Positions 21,727 to 31,170 are shown, counted from the stretch's first letter. The stretch: 39,630 nucleotides of DNA from Desulfobacteraceae bacterium (GCA_011389935.1 JAABTJ010000025.1:1-39630), one strand, 5' to 3'. Translations and numbers: made by a program. The notes: generated by a model from the letters alone, not told the origin.

Positions 21727-23154
21727 TCATGTAAGCAGTCCGCGGACGGCATCGCAGATAATATCGATTTCATCGGCCATGACGGTGCGCATGTCCATCA
21801 GGAAGGCATCGTCTTCAATTCGTCCGATCACCGGAACCGGCCCCGTTCTGAGCAGTCGATCGACTTGTGACGCGGAGCGCCCGTCAATCCGAATTCTTAC
21901 GCAGGTTGTGGGGATTTCAAGGAGTGGAAACGATCCGCCGCCGGCTTTTGAAACCGAATCCACGAGTCCGGCCCCGATCCTTTCGTCCTCGATGGCGCCA
22001 AGCCGCTTATACAGTGTCTCGGCCTTTTCCCGTATCTGGGAGAGGGGGCACGTGAGCATGGCGAGGGTAGGGATGGCTTTGATGGCCCCGGCTTCGTCCC
22101 GGTAAAGCCGAAGCGTTGTCTCGAGGGCGGCCAGGGTCAGTTTGTCGATTCTCAACGCACGCGTCAGGGGGTTTTTTTTGATTTTGTCCATGATTTCCCT
22201 GGTGCCCAAAAGAATGCCCCCCTGGGGCCCGCCGAGAAGCTTGTCGCCGCTGAACGTGACCAGGCCGGCCCCCGCCGCAATGGATTCCTGGACCGTCGGC
22301 TCCTTCATCAACCCGTATTGTTTAAAATCAACGAAAGTGCCCGATCCCAGGTCTTCCATTACCGGCAGGCCGTATTTTTCGCCAAGCCGGACCATCTCCG
22401 CAAGCGGCACACTCGCGGAAAATCCGACAATGGCGAAGTTGCTTGTATGGACTTTCAGCAGCAGGCCGGTCCTCTCATTTATCGCCCGTTCATAATCGTG
22501 CAGGTGGGTCCGGTTCGTGGTGCCGACTTCTCGTAAAATCCCCCCGCTCTTGGCCATGATGTCCGGAATGCGGAAAGAGCCGCCGATTTCCACCAGCTCG
22601 CCCCGTGATACGATCACTTCGCGGTCCTTTGCAAGGGAGTCCAGGGCCAGAAGCACTGCAGCGGCATTGTTGTTGACCACCATGCCCGCTTCGGCGCCGC
22701 TTATCTCGCACAGAATATCCTCGACGGCGGAATACCGCGAGCCGCGACGCCCGGTGGAAAGGTCAAACTCCAGGTTGGAATACCGGGCGGCCGTCTCTGT
22801 CAAGTGCCGAACAGCGTCTTCCGCAATCAGGGACCGGCCCAGGTTGGTATGGATCACCACGCCCGTTGCGTTGACCAGGCGAACGAGATTTTCGGACATG
22901 GCCGCATGGATCTCGTTCCGTATGCGTTCCAGGAGGGCATCGGAGGACAGGTCAAACCCGGAAATCCCTTCAGGGTTTGCGCGGATGGCTTCCCGAAGTT
23001 CGTTGATGGATTTCCGGATGGCCTTGACGGTGACCGAGCGAGGTATGTTTGTAAACGCTGGATTTTCAGTTAGTTGCGCCAGCAAAATATCGACACCGGG
23101 AAGTCTGCGGAGCAGATCCTGCGGGTTGTTGGAAGCGCTGTTTGACTCGGCCAT
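21727..23154 (-). CDS. selA: L-seryl-tRNA(Sec) selenium transferase
   Basis: PLP enzyme that converts seryl-tRNA(Sec) to selenocysteyl-tRNA(Sec) using selenophosphate. 475 residues, normal for bacterial SelA. The family N-terminus is present (LLRRLPGVDILLAQL), followed by NATGVVIHTNLGRS, GRRGSRY, the VNNNAAAVLL loop and the PLP-binding Lys in SGDKLLGGPQGG. ATG 23154 is chosen because conserved sequence begins just after it; the open frame continues 140 codons upstream but without homology. The ribosome-binding site is weak. selB, which usually follows selA, is absent here; the next gene is the TPR protein. Its presence implies selenoproteins elsewhere in the genome, such as formate dehydrogenase or hydrogenase. 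Confidence 0.93.
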   Translation of the reverse strand: MAESNSASNNPQDLLRRLPGVDILLAQLTENPAFTNIPRSVTVKAIRKSINELREAIRANPEGISGFDLSSDALLERIRNEIHAAMSENLVRLVNATGVVIHTNLGRSLIAEDAVRHLTETAARYSNLEFDLSTGRRGSRYSAVEDILCEISGAEAGMVVNNNAAAVLLALDSLAKDREVIVSRGELVEIGGSFRIPDIMAKSGGILREVGTTNRTHLHDYERAINERTGLLLKVHTSNFAIVGFSASVPLAEMVRLGEKYGLPVMEDLGSGTFVDFKQYGLMKEPTVQESIAAGAGLVTFSGDKLLGGPQGGILLGTREIMDKIKKNPLTRALRIDKLTLAALETTLRLYRDEAGAIKAIPTLAMLTCPLSQIREKAETLYKRLGAIEDERIGAGLVDSVSKAGGGSFPLLEIPTTCVRIRIDGRSASQVDRLLRTGPVPVIGRIEDDAFLMDMRTVMADEIDIICDAVRGLLT

Positions 23155-23464
23155 GATGGTTTGTCCGGATATGTATCTGTTTATGTTGTGAATGTACGTG
23201 GCTTGTAACATTATAACCGGTTCAATTTCAACTTCTTTTTTCCGGAGGGGGGCGTTCGGTGTGCCCATATGTTCCAGGAGTCCGGGGAAAGCCATTTCCG
23301 TGCGGGACAGGATTTCTGTCAAGAACGGCCGGCGAAAATTTTTCCCAACCCGGAAAAAGGGTTTTTCCCGCATCCGGAATTGCGGTATATAATATCCGAT
23401 GGATGAACCGATATACCAATAATCTCCCTTGATTTCCCTTCCGCCCCTATAACGTAAGGAGAAT
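23155..23464. other. Divergent intergenic region between selA and pyrF
   Basis: About 310 bases. It is open in the selA frame but shows no conserved protein. A perfect TATAAT (23388-23393) on the plus strand with a poor -35 may be the pyrF -10 box. AAGGAG (23456-23461) is the pyrF ribosome-binding site. I see no repeat or structured RNA. Confidence 0.5.
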
Positions 23465-23470
23465 ATGCAC

Positions 23471-24190
23471 ATGCGAACCGCAAAGGAATATATCGTGTTC
23501 CCCCTGGACCTGCCGACCGTGGAGCAGGCCTCCCGGTATATCCGCCAGCTTTCGGACCACGTGGGAATGTTCAAGGTCGGCCTTGAACTGTTCGTGCGGG
23601 GAGGAAACCGTATCCTTCAAACCATCCGGAACGAAAGCGATGCAAAGATTTTTCTGGATTTGAAGATCCACGACATCCCCGAGACCGTCCGCCGCGCCAT
23701 GGAGCAGATCGCGGGCTGGAAAGTGGACTTTACCACGGTGCATTGCGGCGAGAGCCCGCACATGCTTACGGCTGCCGTGGAAGGGAGCAGGGGGAGGGTA
23801 TCCGTCCTCGGGGTCACGGTGCTGACCTCCGTGTCTGCCGAGGATATCGGGAATGCGGGGTTTGAAAGCCGGTATGCGCAAAATCTCGTCGATCTTGTCG
23901 TGCTGCGGGCGCAAACGGCGCACGCGGCCGGATGTGCCGGGGTCGTATGTTCGGGCCGGGAAGTGAAAATGATCAAGGAGCGCTTTGGACCGGATTTTGC
24001 GGCCATGGTGCCGGGAATCCGCCCGGCGTGGTCCCTGGGAGAAAAAGACGACCAGAAGCGGGTGGTTACCCCGGCGGCGGCCATTGAAAACGGGGCCGAT
24101 TACCTGGTTATCGGCCGACCGATCCGGGACGCGGAAGAGCCGGAAATCGCAGCGGAAATGGTGGCCTCGGAAATCGACGGTGCGCTTTAG
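23471..24190 (+). CDS. pyrF: Orotidine 5'-phosphate decarboxylase
   Basis: Decarboxylates OMP to UMP, the last step of de novo pyrimidine synthesis. About 239 residues, a TIM barrel of the bacterial type. The active-site DxKxxD motif is seen as FLDLKIHDIPETV; VPGIRP and the phosphate-binding end VIGRPI are also present. AAGGAG ends at 23461; ATG 23471 gives 9 nt spacing, while ATG 23465 (two residues longer) gives only 3. The gene stands alone on the plus strand between selA and the lysC group, and its stop overlaps the end of the small ORF on the other strand by 3 nt. Confidence 0.93.
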   Translation: MRTAKEYIVFPLDLPTVEQASRYIRQLSDHVGMFKVGLELFVRGGNRILQTIRNESDAKIFLDLKIHDIPETVRRAMEQIAGWKVDFTTVHCGESPHMLTAAVEGSRGRVSVLGVTVLTSVSAEDIGNAGFESRYAQNLVDLVVLRAQTAHAAGCAGVVCSGREVKMIKERFGPDFAAMVPGIRPAWSLGEKDDQKRVVTPAAAIENGADYLVIGRPIRDAEEPEIAAEMVASEIDGAL

Positions 24191-24282
24191 AATCCCCGAA
24201 GCATCCTGTGGAAAATAAACGCAATAATCATCACCGCAACAAGGATTGTGAAGATAACCTGGTGCTTGTTGAACTTTTTCAT
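24187..24282 (-). CDS. Small single-helix membrane protein, 31 residues
   Basis: Reads MKKFNKHQVIF, then a hydrophobic stretch (about residues 9-24: VIFTILVAVMIIAFIF), then HRMLRGF and TAA. Positive residues flank one predicted transmembrane helix. The ATG lies only 4 nt after the lysC stop, so it could be translated by coupling; no separate ribosome-binding site is visible. Its end overlaps the pyrF stop codon in convergent orientation. I do not recognise a family. Short length makes chance possible, but position and a clean Lys-rich start plus helix argue for a real gene. Confidence 0.5.
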   Translation of the reverse strand: MKKFNKHQVIFTILVAVMIIAFIFHRMLRGF

Positions 24283-24286
24283 GGTT

Positions 24287-25507
24287 CTATGCAGGCTTGT
24301 CCAATCCAAATGCCGAATGCAGCGTCCGCACGGCCAGCTCCGTGTATTTTTCCTCGATGACGCATGAAATGCGGATTTCCGACGTCGATATCATCAGGAT
24401 ATTGATGTTTTCGGCGGCCAGGGAGGAAAACATCCGCGATGCCACCCCGGAATGGCTTCTCATGCCCACACCGACAACAGACACCTTTGCGATCTTTTGA
24501 TCCCCGATAACGTCTTCGGCGCCGATTTTTTCGGCGATTTTTTTCTCTATGGCAAGGGCCGCGTCAAAATCCGACTTGGGAACCGTAAAGGTCAGGTCCG
24601 TCAAATTGCCGGCCCGGGTATTCTGAATAATCATGTCCACGCCGATGCCCGCTTCCGCGATGGGCTCGAGGATCTGCATGGCGATGCCCGGCTTGTCCGG
24701 CACCTTGCTCAAGGTGATGCGGGCTTCGTTTTTGTTGTGGGTTACACCGGAAACAACCACTTTTTCCATGTTGGCATCTTCATAGACGACCATGGTACCT
24801 TCCTCCTCGCTAAAGGATGACCTGACGTGGATCGGCACGTCGTATTTTTTTGCGAATTCAACGGAACGGATCTGGAGGACTTTTGCCCCGAGGCTCGCCA
24901 TCTCGAGCATTTCATCGTATGAAATCCGGTCGAGTTTCCGGGCGGTGGAACAGATGTTCGGATCGGCCGTGTAAATGCCGTCGACGTCCGTAAATATTTC
25001 GCATTTATCCGCTTTCAGCGCCGCGGCTACCGCAACCGCGGAGGTGTCCGAACCGCCGCGTCCAAGGGTGGTGACATCCCCGCTGGCATCGGCCCCCTGG
25101 AACCCGGCCACGATCACGATATGTTTCTCCGCCAGCAGCTGTTTGATCCGCGACGCTTTTATGTCCAGGATGCGGGCCTTGTTGAACTGGCTGTCGGTAA
25201 GGATTTCGGCCTGGTGTCCCAGCATTGAGCGGGCCTTGTAGCCCATGGATTGCAGGGTGATGGCCATCAGCGCGACCGATACCTGCTCCCCCGTGGAAAC
25301 CAGCACGTCTGTTTCCCGCTTGTCGGGAAATTCGGTGATTTTTGCCGCCATGTCCAGGAGCTTGTCGGTTTCCCCGCTCATGGCGGACAAAATCACCACC
25401 ATATCGTTTCCCGCGTCAAAGTTCCTGGCGATCTGTCCGGCCACGCTGCGGATCCTCTCCAGGTCCCCGACCGACGTTCCTCCGAATTTTTGAACGATAA
25501 GCGCCAT
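24287..25507 (-). CDS. lysC: Aspartate kinase
   Basis: Phosphorylates aspartate, the first step towards lysine (diaminopimelate), threonine and methionine. 406 residues. The N-terminal kinase domain has [24 protein letters not shown] and [11 protein letters not shown]; two C-terminal ACT domains (about 265-400) give feedback control by end products, with the [14 protein letters not shown] core visible. The start at ATG 25507 directly precedes the conserved KFGGTS. It is the last large gene of the pdxJ-nnr-tsaE-lysC run; 18 nt separate it from tsaE. No lysine riboswitch is apparent, consistent with its internal operon position. Confidence 0.95.
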   Translation of the reverse strand: MALIVQKFGGTSVGDLERIRSVAGQIARNFDAGNDMVVILSAMSGETDKLLDMAAKITEFPDKRETDVLVSTGEQVSVALMAITLQSMGYKARSMLGHQAEILTDSQFNKARILDIKASRIKQLLAEKHIVIVAGFQGADASGDVTTLGRGGSDTSAVAVAAALKADKCEIFTDVDGIYTADPNICSTARKLDRISYDEMLEMASLGAKVLQIRSVEFAKKYDVPIHVRSSFSEEEGTMVVYEDANMEKVVVSGVTHNKNEARITLSKVPDKPGIAMQILEPIAEAGIGVDMIIQNTRAGNLTDLTFTVPKSDFDAALAIEKKIAEKIGAEDVIGDQKIAKVSVVGVGMRSHSGVASRMFSSLAAENINILMISTSEIRISCVIEEKYTELAVRTLHSAFGLDKPA

Positions 25508-25525
25508 ACAACGATCCTTGGATGG

Positions 25526-26008
25526 TTATTGTTGTAAGAAGTGTTTCATGCCCTCTACCAGATTTTCGATTCCCGTGCCATAAAAAAATATCGAAATTCT
25601 TCGATCCGTTTCCCCTGTAGCGGCAATGTCTATGGCGATGTCCGGCGAAAAGTCACCGCCGTCGAGTCGTTCGGACCATTCGATCGCGGTGACGCCGCCG
25701 CCGGAAATAATGTCCGCAAGCCCGAGGTCGATTGTATCGTCGGGCCCGGACAGCCGGTACAGGTCGACGTGGAAAAGGGGGAGCCTTCCGTCATATTCAT
25801 TTACGAGGGTATACGTCGGGCTGGTGACGGGGTGTTCCGGGGGGATGCCGAGCCCCTGTGCCAGCCCCTGGATCAGCACCGTTTTTCCGCTGCCCAGATC
25901 GCCGGTCAGCGCGATAAAAAGCGGCCGGTCGATCAATTTTCCGAGCACGCGGCCACAATTAAGGGTTTTTTCCGCCGAGGTGGTGGTTATGCAGATGTTT
26001 TCCGTCAT
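25526..26008 (-). CDS. tsaE: tRNA threonylcarbamoyladenosine biosynthesis ATPase
   Basis: ATPase that works with TsaB and TsaD to make t6A37 on ANN-decoding tRNAs. 160 residues. Walker A is GDLGSGKT; SPTYTLVNEY and HVDLYRL are family signatures, followed by IEWSERL. ATG 26008 is chosen because the TsaE fold begins there (MTENICITTTSAEKT); the upstream open frame overlaps the end of nnr. Pairing with nnr is common: the two are often adjacent or fused in bacteria. Confidence 0.94.
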   Translation of the reverse strand: MTENICITTTSAEKTLNCGRVLGKLIDRPLFIALTGDLGSGKTVLIQGLAQGLGIPPEHPVTSPTYTLVNEYDGRLPLFHVDLYRLSGPDDTIDLGLADIISGGGVTAIEWSERLDGGDFSPDIAIDIAATGETDRRISIFFYGTGIENLVEGMKHFLQQ

Positions 26009-26036
26009 GGCGTTGGCTTGTCCCTTGTGCGAAAAG

Positions 26037-27632
26037 CTACAGCACCGGCGCATACGCCGCGGAAAGGTTGACAAAGGAACCGTCCATGATCGACTGGATG
26101 GTTTCGGGAATCATCCGCATGACATCGGTTGCCAGGTACCCAAAACCGGCCCGGTGCTGTTGGAGCGTATCCCCTGCGGCGCCGTGGATATAAACGGCGA
26201 TTCGGAGAGCGGCCCGGATGTTGTAATTCTGGGTGATCAAGCCCGCGATCATGCCCGTGAGGACGTCCCCCATGCCGCCGGAAGCCATCCCCGGGTTCCC
26301 CGTGGGGTTGACGTGCACCCGGCCGTCGGGCATGGCGATCACGGTCCTGGCCCCTTTCAGGACAACGTATACCCCGTGGGTCTCGGCAAAATCGCGGGCG
26401 CATCCGATACGGTCTTTCTGGATGGCCTCCGTGCTCAGCCCCGTCAGGCGCGCCATTTCCCCCGGATGCGGGGTAAGAACCACATCCGCTTTTTTGTTTT
26501 TCAGTATCTTTGCCGCATTGTCCGCGATACAGTTGAGCCCGTCCGCGTCGAGCACCACGGGCACGGTGCTCTTCCGGACCAGGTTTTCCACCAGTTTTTT
26601 CGTTTTCGGATCAATTCCGATCCCCGGGCCAAGCGCCATACAGCGCTTGTCGACGAGGAGGGCAAGGAGTTCGTTCACGATGGCGTTGGTCAGGATGCCC
26701 GAGCCGCTGTCCTCCATGGGATGGGTCATGGCTTCACAGGCCTGGGCCTCCACCGCGGTGTTGATGCTTTCCGGTATGGCGGCGGTTACGAGCCCGGCGC
26801 CGCAGCGCATGGCCGACATCGCCGTCATGACCGCTGCCCCGGTCTTTCCGCATGATCCGGCCACCACCAGCAGATGCCCCGTGTCCCCCTTGTGGCTCTG
26901 GGCCGGCCGAACCCTCAGGGATGCCCGTATTTCACCAAGCCGGGAAAGGTGCTGCCGGGGGGCGATATGTTCCACGACGAATGGCGGAATGCCGATGTCG
27001 ATGATATGCAGCCGGCCGGTGTAGAGCGCGCCGGGCATGAGGATGTGTCCGATTTTGGCGAAACCGAATGTCGCGGTCATATCGGCCTTGACGCTTATGC
27101 CGCAGGGGGTGCCGGTTTCGGATCCGAGCCCGGACGGTATGTCCACCGCGAATACCGGGGCCGGATGGCTGTTGATATAGCCGATCACCGTTTGAAAGCA
27201 GCCCTTTACCGTATCGGAAAGCCCGGTGCCCAGTATGGCATCGACCCACAGGCCGTTTTTCCCCATATTCGTCTTGTGGCGGACAAATGTGTTTTCATCG
27301 GGGACTTCGACCACCTCGACATCCAGGGCGGACAGCAACTCCAGGTTGGCCAGGGCGTCTCCCCGGACCCGCTGGCGCTCGGCCAGCAGGTACACCGTGA
27401 CGTTGACCCCGGCCTGGGCAAGGTAGCGGGCGATGACAAAGCCGTCCCCCCCGTTGTTCCCCCGCCCGGCGACAACGGTGACGTCCCCGGCGTAAATGTC
27501 CGGAAAATTTTCAAGAATGACCCGGGTAGCCCCGCGCCCGGCATTTTCCATCAATACGCGGCCGGGCAGCGAGAAATTCTCGATGGTCATTTCATCCATG
27601 CGTCGCATTTCGTCGGCTGTCAGTAAATACAT
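26037..27632 (-). CDS. nnr: Bifunctional NAD(P)H-hydrate epimerase / ADP-dependent dehydratase
   Basis: Repairs hydrated NAD(P)H. 531 residues. The N-terminal YjeF-type epimerase (about 1-215) has GRGNNGGDGFVIAR and VDIPSGL; the C-terminal ribokinase-like dehydratase (about 225-525) has GHLLVVAGS, LTPHPGEMARL and GMASGGMGDVLTG, the ADP-binding and catalytic Asp region. ATG 27632 begins the family N-terminus (MYLLTADEMRRMD). It lies 20 nt after pdxJ and 28 nt before tsaE. Confidence 0.95.
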   Translation of the reverse strand: MYLLTADEMRRMDEMTIENFSLPGRVLMENAGRGATRVILENFPDIYAGDVTVVAGRGNNGGDGFVIARYLAQAGVNVTVYLLAERQRVRGDALANLELLSALDVEVVEVPDENTFVRHKTNMGKNGLWVDAILGTGLSDTVKGCFQTVIGYINSHPAPVFAVDIPSGLGSETGTPCGISVKADMTATFGFAKIGHILMPGALYTGRLHIIDIGIPPFVVEHIAPRQHLSRLGEIRASLRVRPAQSHKGDTGHLLVVAGSCGKTGAAVMTAMSAMRCGAGLVTAAIPESINTAVEAQACEAMTHPMEDSGSGILTNAIVNELLALLVDKRCMALGPGIGIDPKTKKLVENLVRKSTVPVVLDADGLNCIADNAAKILKNKKADVVLTPHPGEMARLTGLSTEAIQKDRIGCARDFAETHGVYVVLKGARTVIAMPDGRVHVNPTGNPGMASGGMGDVLTGMIAGLITQNYNIRAALRIAVYIHGAAGDTLQQHRAGFGYLATDVMRMIPETIQSIMDGSFVNLSAAYAPVL

Positions 27633-27652
27633 CGGTTACCTCCGGTTGCCGT

Positions 27653-28375
27653 TTATCCGCATTTTTGCACCAGCGCCTGCATTTCCGCCACCGCTGCCGT
27701 CATCCCCGCGAGGACGGCCCTGGCAACGATGCTGTGTCCGATGGAAAATTCGTCAATGATGCCGATGCCGGCAAATCGCTTGATCGTATTGTAGCACAGG
27801 CCGTGCCCGGCGTTAACTTTCAGGTCGAGGTTTTTGGCAAGCCTTGCGGCGTCGACGATTTCAGAGAAATGCCTTTCTTTGGCAATATTTGTCGATGCAT
27901 CGCAAAATCGGCCCGTGTGGATTTCGATCATTTCAGCCCCGGTTTGCGCGGCAGCCTCGATCTGGGGCGGGTCCGGGTCGATAAACAGGCTCACCTCGAT
28001 CCCGCACTCGTGGAGGCGCGCCACGGCGTCCCTGACCTGCGGCACATTGGCGCGGACGTCGAGTCCCCCCTCGGTGGTGATTTCGGTTCGTTTTTCCGGC
28101 ACCAGCGTGACGATGTCCGGCCGGATTTCCCCGGCAATCCGGATCATTTCCCCGGTGGCGGCCATTTCCAGGATCAGCCGGGACAATACGGTTTCCCGGA
28201 GCAGGCGCACGTCCCTGTCCTGGATGTGACGCCGGTCCTCGCGCAGGTGGACGACAATGCCGTCGGCGCCGCCAAGTTCGGCCAGAACCGCCGCATGCAC
28301 GGGATCGGGGTAAACACCCCCCCGGGCCTGCCGCAGGGTTGCCACATGATCGACATTTACAGCCAGTTGGGCCAT
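27653..28375 (-). CDS. pdxJ: Pyridoxine 5'-phosphate synthase
   Basis: Condenses 1-deoxyxylulose 5-phosphate with 3-amino-2-oxopropyl phosphate to pyridoxine 5'-phosphate, the last ring-forming step of DXP-dependent vitamin B6 synthesis. 240 residues, TIM barrel. Signatures: LAVNVDHVATLRQARG at the start, VHLREDRRHIQDRDV, LVPEKRTEITTEGGLD, VSLFIDPD and NAGHGLCYNT. ATG 28375 is chosen: AAGGAGG is upstream and the family N-terminus follows. It lies 28 nt after ybeY. SelA in this window is a PLP enzyme, but no direct link is implied. Confidence 0.95.
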   Translation of the reverse strand: MAQLAVNVDHVATLRQARGGVYPDPVHAAVLAELGGADGIVVHLREDRRHIQDRDVRLLRETVLSRLILEMAATGEMIRIAGEIRPDIVTLVPEKRTEITTEGGLDVRANVPQVRDAVARLHECGIEVSLFIDPDPPQIEAAAQTGAEMIEIHTGRFCDASTNIAKERHFSEIVDAARLAKNLDLKVNAGHGLCYNTIKRFAGIGIIDEFSIGHSIVARAVLAGMTAAVAEMQALVQKCG

Positions 28376-28403
28376 TCTTCCGCTTCCTCCTTGTTTTGCC
28401 GCG

Positions 28404-28880
28404 CTATGACGGGTCGTTTGTTCGCCCTGCCAGCCCCTCTTTTTTGAGCATTTCCATGAGGGCCTCGCTTTTTTCCTCCATGCGCTGCGCGTCCGCATCG
28501 GGCGTTTCGTGGTCATACCCGAAAATGTGGAGCACGCCGTGCACCAGGAGCTGGGCAAAGCGCTCCTCGATCGGCATCATGGCGTCTTTTGCCTCGCGCA
28601 TGGCCGTCTCCATGGATATAACGATGTCGCCCAGCATCTTTGTCCCGGGATGGACGTCAACGAAATCGCCTTCCGCCATGGAAAAAGAAATCACGTTGGT
28701 CGGCCAGGGCCGGTCGAAATACGTCCCGTTTATTGTTGCGATTCTTTCGTCGTCCGTAATAAGAATGGACAGTTCCCCGTCAGGACTGCCCAAGTCGTTT
28801 AAGACTGCCTGCGCCGTTTTCCTGACTTGACTCGCGGGTATTTTTTGCAGATTCTGTTCGTTTGTGATCAGGACCGCCAT
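28404..28880 (-). CDS. ybeY: Endoribonuclease YbeY (rRNA maturation factor)
   Basis: Metal-dependent RNase for 16S rRNA 3' end maturation and ribosome quality control. 158 residues. The metal site is HGVLHIFGYDH (three His). NVISFSM and GDIVIS are conserved. A perfect AAGGAGG precedes ATG 28880. The first 101 nt overlap the end of pgpH in another frame, an unusually long overlap. The order phoH, pgpH, ybeY matches the conserved neighbourhood of these three in many bacteria. Confidence 0.94.
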   Translation of the reverse strand: MAVLITNEQNLQKIPASQVRKTAQAVLNDLGSPDGELSILITDDERIATINGTYFDRPWPTNVISFSMAEGDFVDVHPGTKMLGDIVISMETAMREAKDAMMPIEERFAQLLVHGVLHIFGYDHETPDADAQRMEEKSEALMEMLKKEGLAGRTNDPS

Positions 28881-31170
28881 TTTCCTCCTTTTTCTGGCCG
28901 GTTTGCGGTTTGTCGGGGTATTCCACGCGATGGTGATGGATGCCGGTCAGGATTTTGACGTATGTCCGCGCAATGATATGGAGATCCTTCAGCGTAAGGG
29001 GGCATTCGTTGAGCTGGTTGTCCGAAAAGACCTTGTTGATCAGGAACTGGACAAGCCCCTGGAGCCTTGAATGAGAAGGGTTCTCCAGCGTTCGCGAGGC
29101 GGCTTCCACCTGGTCGGCCAGCATGACCAGGGCCGTTTCCTTGGTCTGGGGCTTGGGCCCCGGGTACCGGAAATGATCGATATTGATGGGCTGGTCTTTT
29201 TTCTGCTGCTTCGCTTTTTCGTAAAAAAAGCTGATGATGCTTGTGCCGTGATGCTGCTTGATGGCGTCAATGATTTCCGGTTCAAGCCGGTTTTCCCGGG
29301 CCAGTTCCACCCCGTTTTTGATATGGGAGATCAGTATCAGGCACGACATGGAAGGGGCCAGCTTGTTGTGAATGTTTTTGCCGTTCTTCTGGTTCTCGAT
29401 GAAATGCTGGGGATTTTTCAGCTTGCCGATGTCGTGGTAGTACCCGCACACTTTTGCCAGAAGCGGATTGGCCCCCACCTCGGCCGCGGCCGCCTCCACC
29501 AGGGACCCCACGATCACGCTGTGGTGATACGTGCCGGGGGCTTCGAGCATGAGCCGGCGCATGAGGGGCTGGTCCAGGTTGGCGCGTTCGGCCAGGGTGG
29601 AGTCCGTGGTGTATTTGAAAACCATTTCCACCAGGGGCGAAACCCCGATGGTCAGGATGCCTGCACTGATCCCGCCGAGAAAGGCGAATACGGCGTCCCA
29701 CGAAACCCTTGCGCCGCTTATCTCGGCGAGATAGATGGTCAGGGAACTCGCCATCACGATATTGAGCGCCCCCAGCTTGGCCCCGATGACGATGAAGTCC
29801 TTCCGGCGCCGGGCGTTTCGGATCCAGTAGGCGCCCACGATGCCGCTTGCCAGAAAATAAATGCAATAGACATAGCTGTTTTCGAACAAAAGACCGGCAA
29901 TAAGGGCGACCACGATGGCAAAGGGGAAGGCCGCTGAAAATCCGGCGAACTGGCACACGGTCATTGCGGCCGCGGCAAGGGGGATGCCGTAGAACATGGA
30001 TTCGGTGGTAAGCCCCAGGGCGACATTTTCCGAGAAGGATATTGCCAGGGAAATCGACATCTGCGCAATGACAAAAAAGATGACGAGCACGCTTCCCATG
30101 AACAGCAGGTTCCGGTTCTGGTGCGCCTGCATGGAAAAGCGGTATGTCATGGTGATAAAATAGGTGATAACGAGCAGCCAGAAGATGATCAGCGCCGTAC
30201 CGATGCGTTTTCCCAGCAGGTCGATGTCTTTGGCGTTATGGCTCAGGGCGTTGAGTTTGAGGATGTCCGTTTCGGTCACCCGCTGGCCTTCCCGAAGAAT
30301 CATTTCCCCCTTCTTGATCTGGTAAAGAATGGGCTTGATTTCGTTTTCCGCGGCCTGCTTCCGGTTTTCGGTCAGGGTCCGGTTGAGGGTGATATTGGGC
30401 TGGATCAGGCGCTGGGTAATGTCGACGATCAGGTTGACCTGGTTGTAGTCTTTCCCCCGTAAAAGCGGGTCCCCGGCAACCCGCACCATGGTCTTGGCCT
30501 GGTCCAGGCCGTAAAACTGCCGGAGGTTCCACACGACGACTTCCTCGCCGGAGCCGATAGTTTTCAGCGTGACCCCCCGGTCCTGCTCCCGGAGCAGCAT
30601 TTCCTTGTTGGAAACGACGCCGTTGTCCAGGATCCGGTTCAGTATTTCATTGATCAGCGCCGCGATTTCCGTCGAAAAACCATCTTTTTCAAGTATGTTG
30701 TATGCCCCGTCGCTTACGGGGATGCCCAGAATCGATTCGAATTCAGCCTTCATTTCCCCGGCGCGTGCAGCGGTGGAGGAGTTTTCGGCGCTTCTTTCCG
30801 TCGCGGAGGGAAAGGTTTCCGTTTCATCCGGCGCTCCAATGGGAGAAAGGGCGGGGGTGGCGAACGCTTTTTGCACCTGCCGGTTCAACTGCAGAACAAT
30901 ATAGGGATCATAATCGTAGACGGTTTGCACCTGGCTGCGCGCCTGCCGCCGTTTTTCGGCGGTTGCCGCATCATCTTCGACAAAAAAGTCCCGCGGCGCC
31001 TTGATGTTTTCCTCCACAATATCGCCGACATTGTAGGCAGGGGGAGTGATCACCAGGTTGGGGTAGAAGATGAGGGTCGTCAGGATGGTCACCACCAGCA
31101 GGATGCCGATGGCGATTCCCCTGGCGGTTTTCTGTTTATGCAGATGGATATCCGCAAGTTTCATATTCAT
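28780..31170 (-). CDS. pgpH: 7TM-HD family cyclic-di-AMP phosphodiesterase-like protein
   Basis: Membrane protein of about 796 residues, PgpH/YqfF family, whose characterised members hydrolyse c-di-AMP. Order (GTG numbering): one helix near 22-45, a large extracytoplasmic domain (46-325), seven helices (about 328-505), then a cytoplasmic HD domain with YHHSVIVGS (554-555) and YYHDIGK (HD at 584-585), and IKQHHGTS. ATG 31170 is chosen over GTG 31185 by weak GAG spacing. The C-terminal tail after HHHRVEYP is about 45 residues, Lys/Glu-rich, and its last 33 codons lie inside ybeY. Whether this organism uses c-di-AMP is not shown by the window. Confidence 0.88.
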   Translation of the reverse strand: MNMKLADIHLHKQKTARGIAIGILLVVTILTTLIFYPNLVITPPAYNVGDIVEENIKAPRDFFVEDDAATAEKRRQARSQVQTVYDYDPYIVLQLNRQVQKAFATPALSPIGAPDETETFPSATERSAENSSTAARAGEMKAEFESILGIPVSDGAYNILEKDGFSTEIAALINEILNRILDNGVVSNKEMLLREQDRGVTLKTIGSGEEVVVWNLRQFYGLDQAKTMVRVAGDPLLRGKDYNQVNLIVDITQRLIQPNITLNRTLTENRKQAAENEIKPILYQIKKGEMILREGQRVTETDILKLNALSHNAKDIDLLGKRIGTALIIFWLLVITYFITMTYRFSMQAHQNRNLLFMGSVLVIFFVIAQMSISLAISFSENVALGLTTESMFYGIPLAAAAMTVCQFAGFSAAFPFAIVVALIAGLLFENSYVYCIYFLASGIVGAYWIRNARRRKDFIVIGAKLGALNIVMASSLTIYLAEISGARVSWDAVFAFLGGISAGILTIGVSPLVEMVFKYTTDSTLAERANLDQPLMRRLMLEAPGTYHHSVIVGSLVEAAAAEVGANPLLAKVCGYYHDIGKLKNPQHFIENQKNGKNIHNKLAPSMSCLILISHIKNGVELARENRLEPEIIDAIKQHHGTSIISFFYEKAKQQKKDQPINIDHFRYPGPKPQTKETALVMLADQVEAASRTLENPSHSRLQGLVQFLINKVFSDNQLNECPLTLKDLHIIARTYVKILTGIHHHRVEYPDKPQTGQKKEENGGPDHKRTESAKNTRESSQENGAGSLKRLGQS

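Noticed and set aside
23155..23574. A 140-residue N-terminal extension of SelA
   Set aside because: The open frame continues but the SelA family begins at about 23154 and the extra sequence has no family resemblance or ribosome-binding site.
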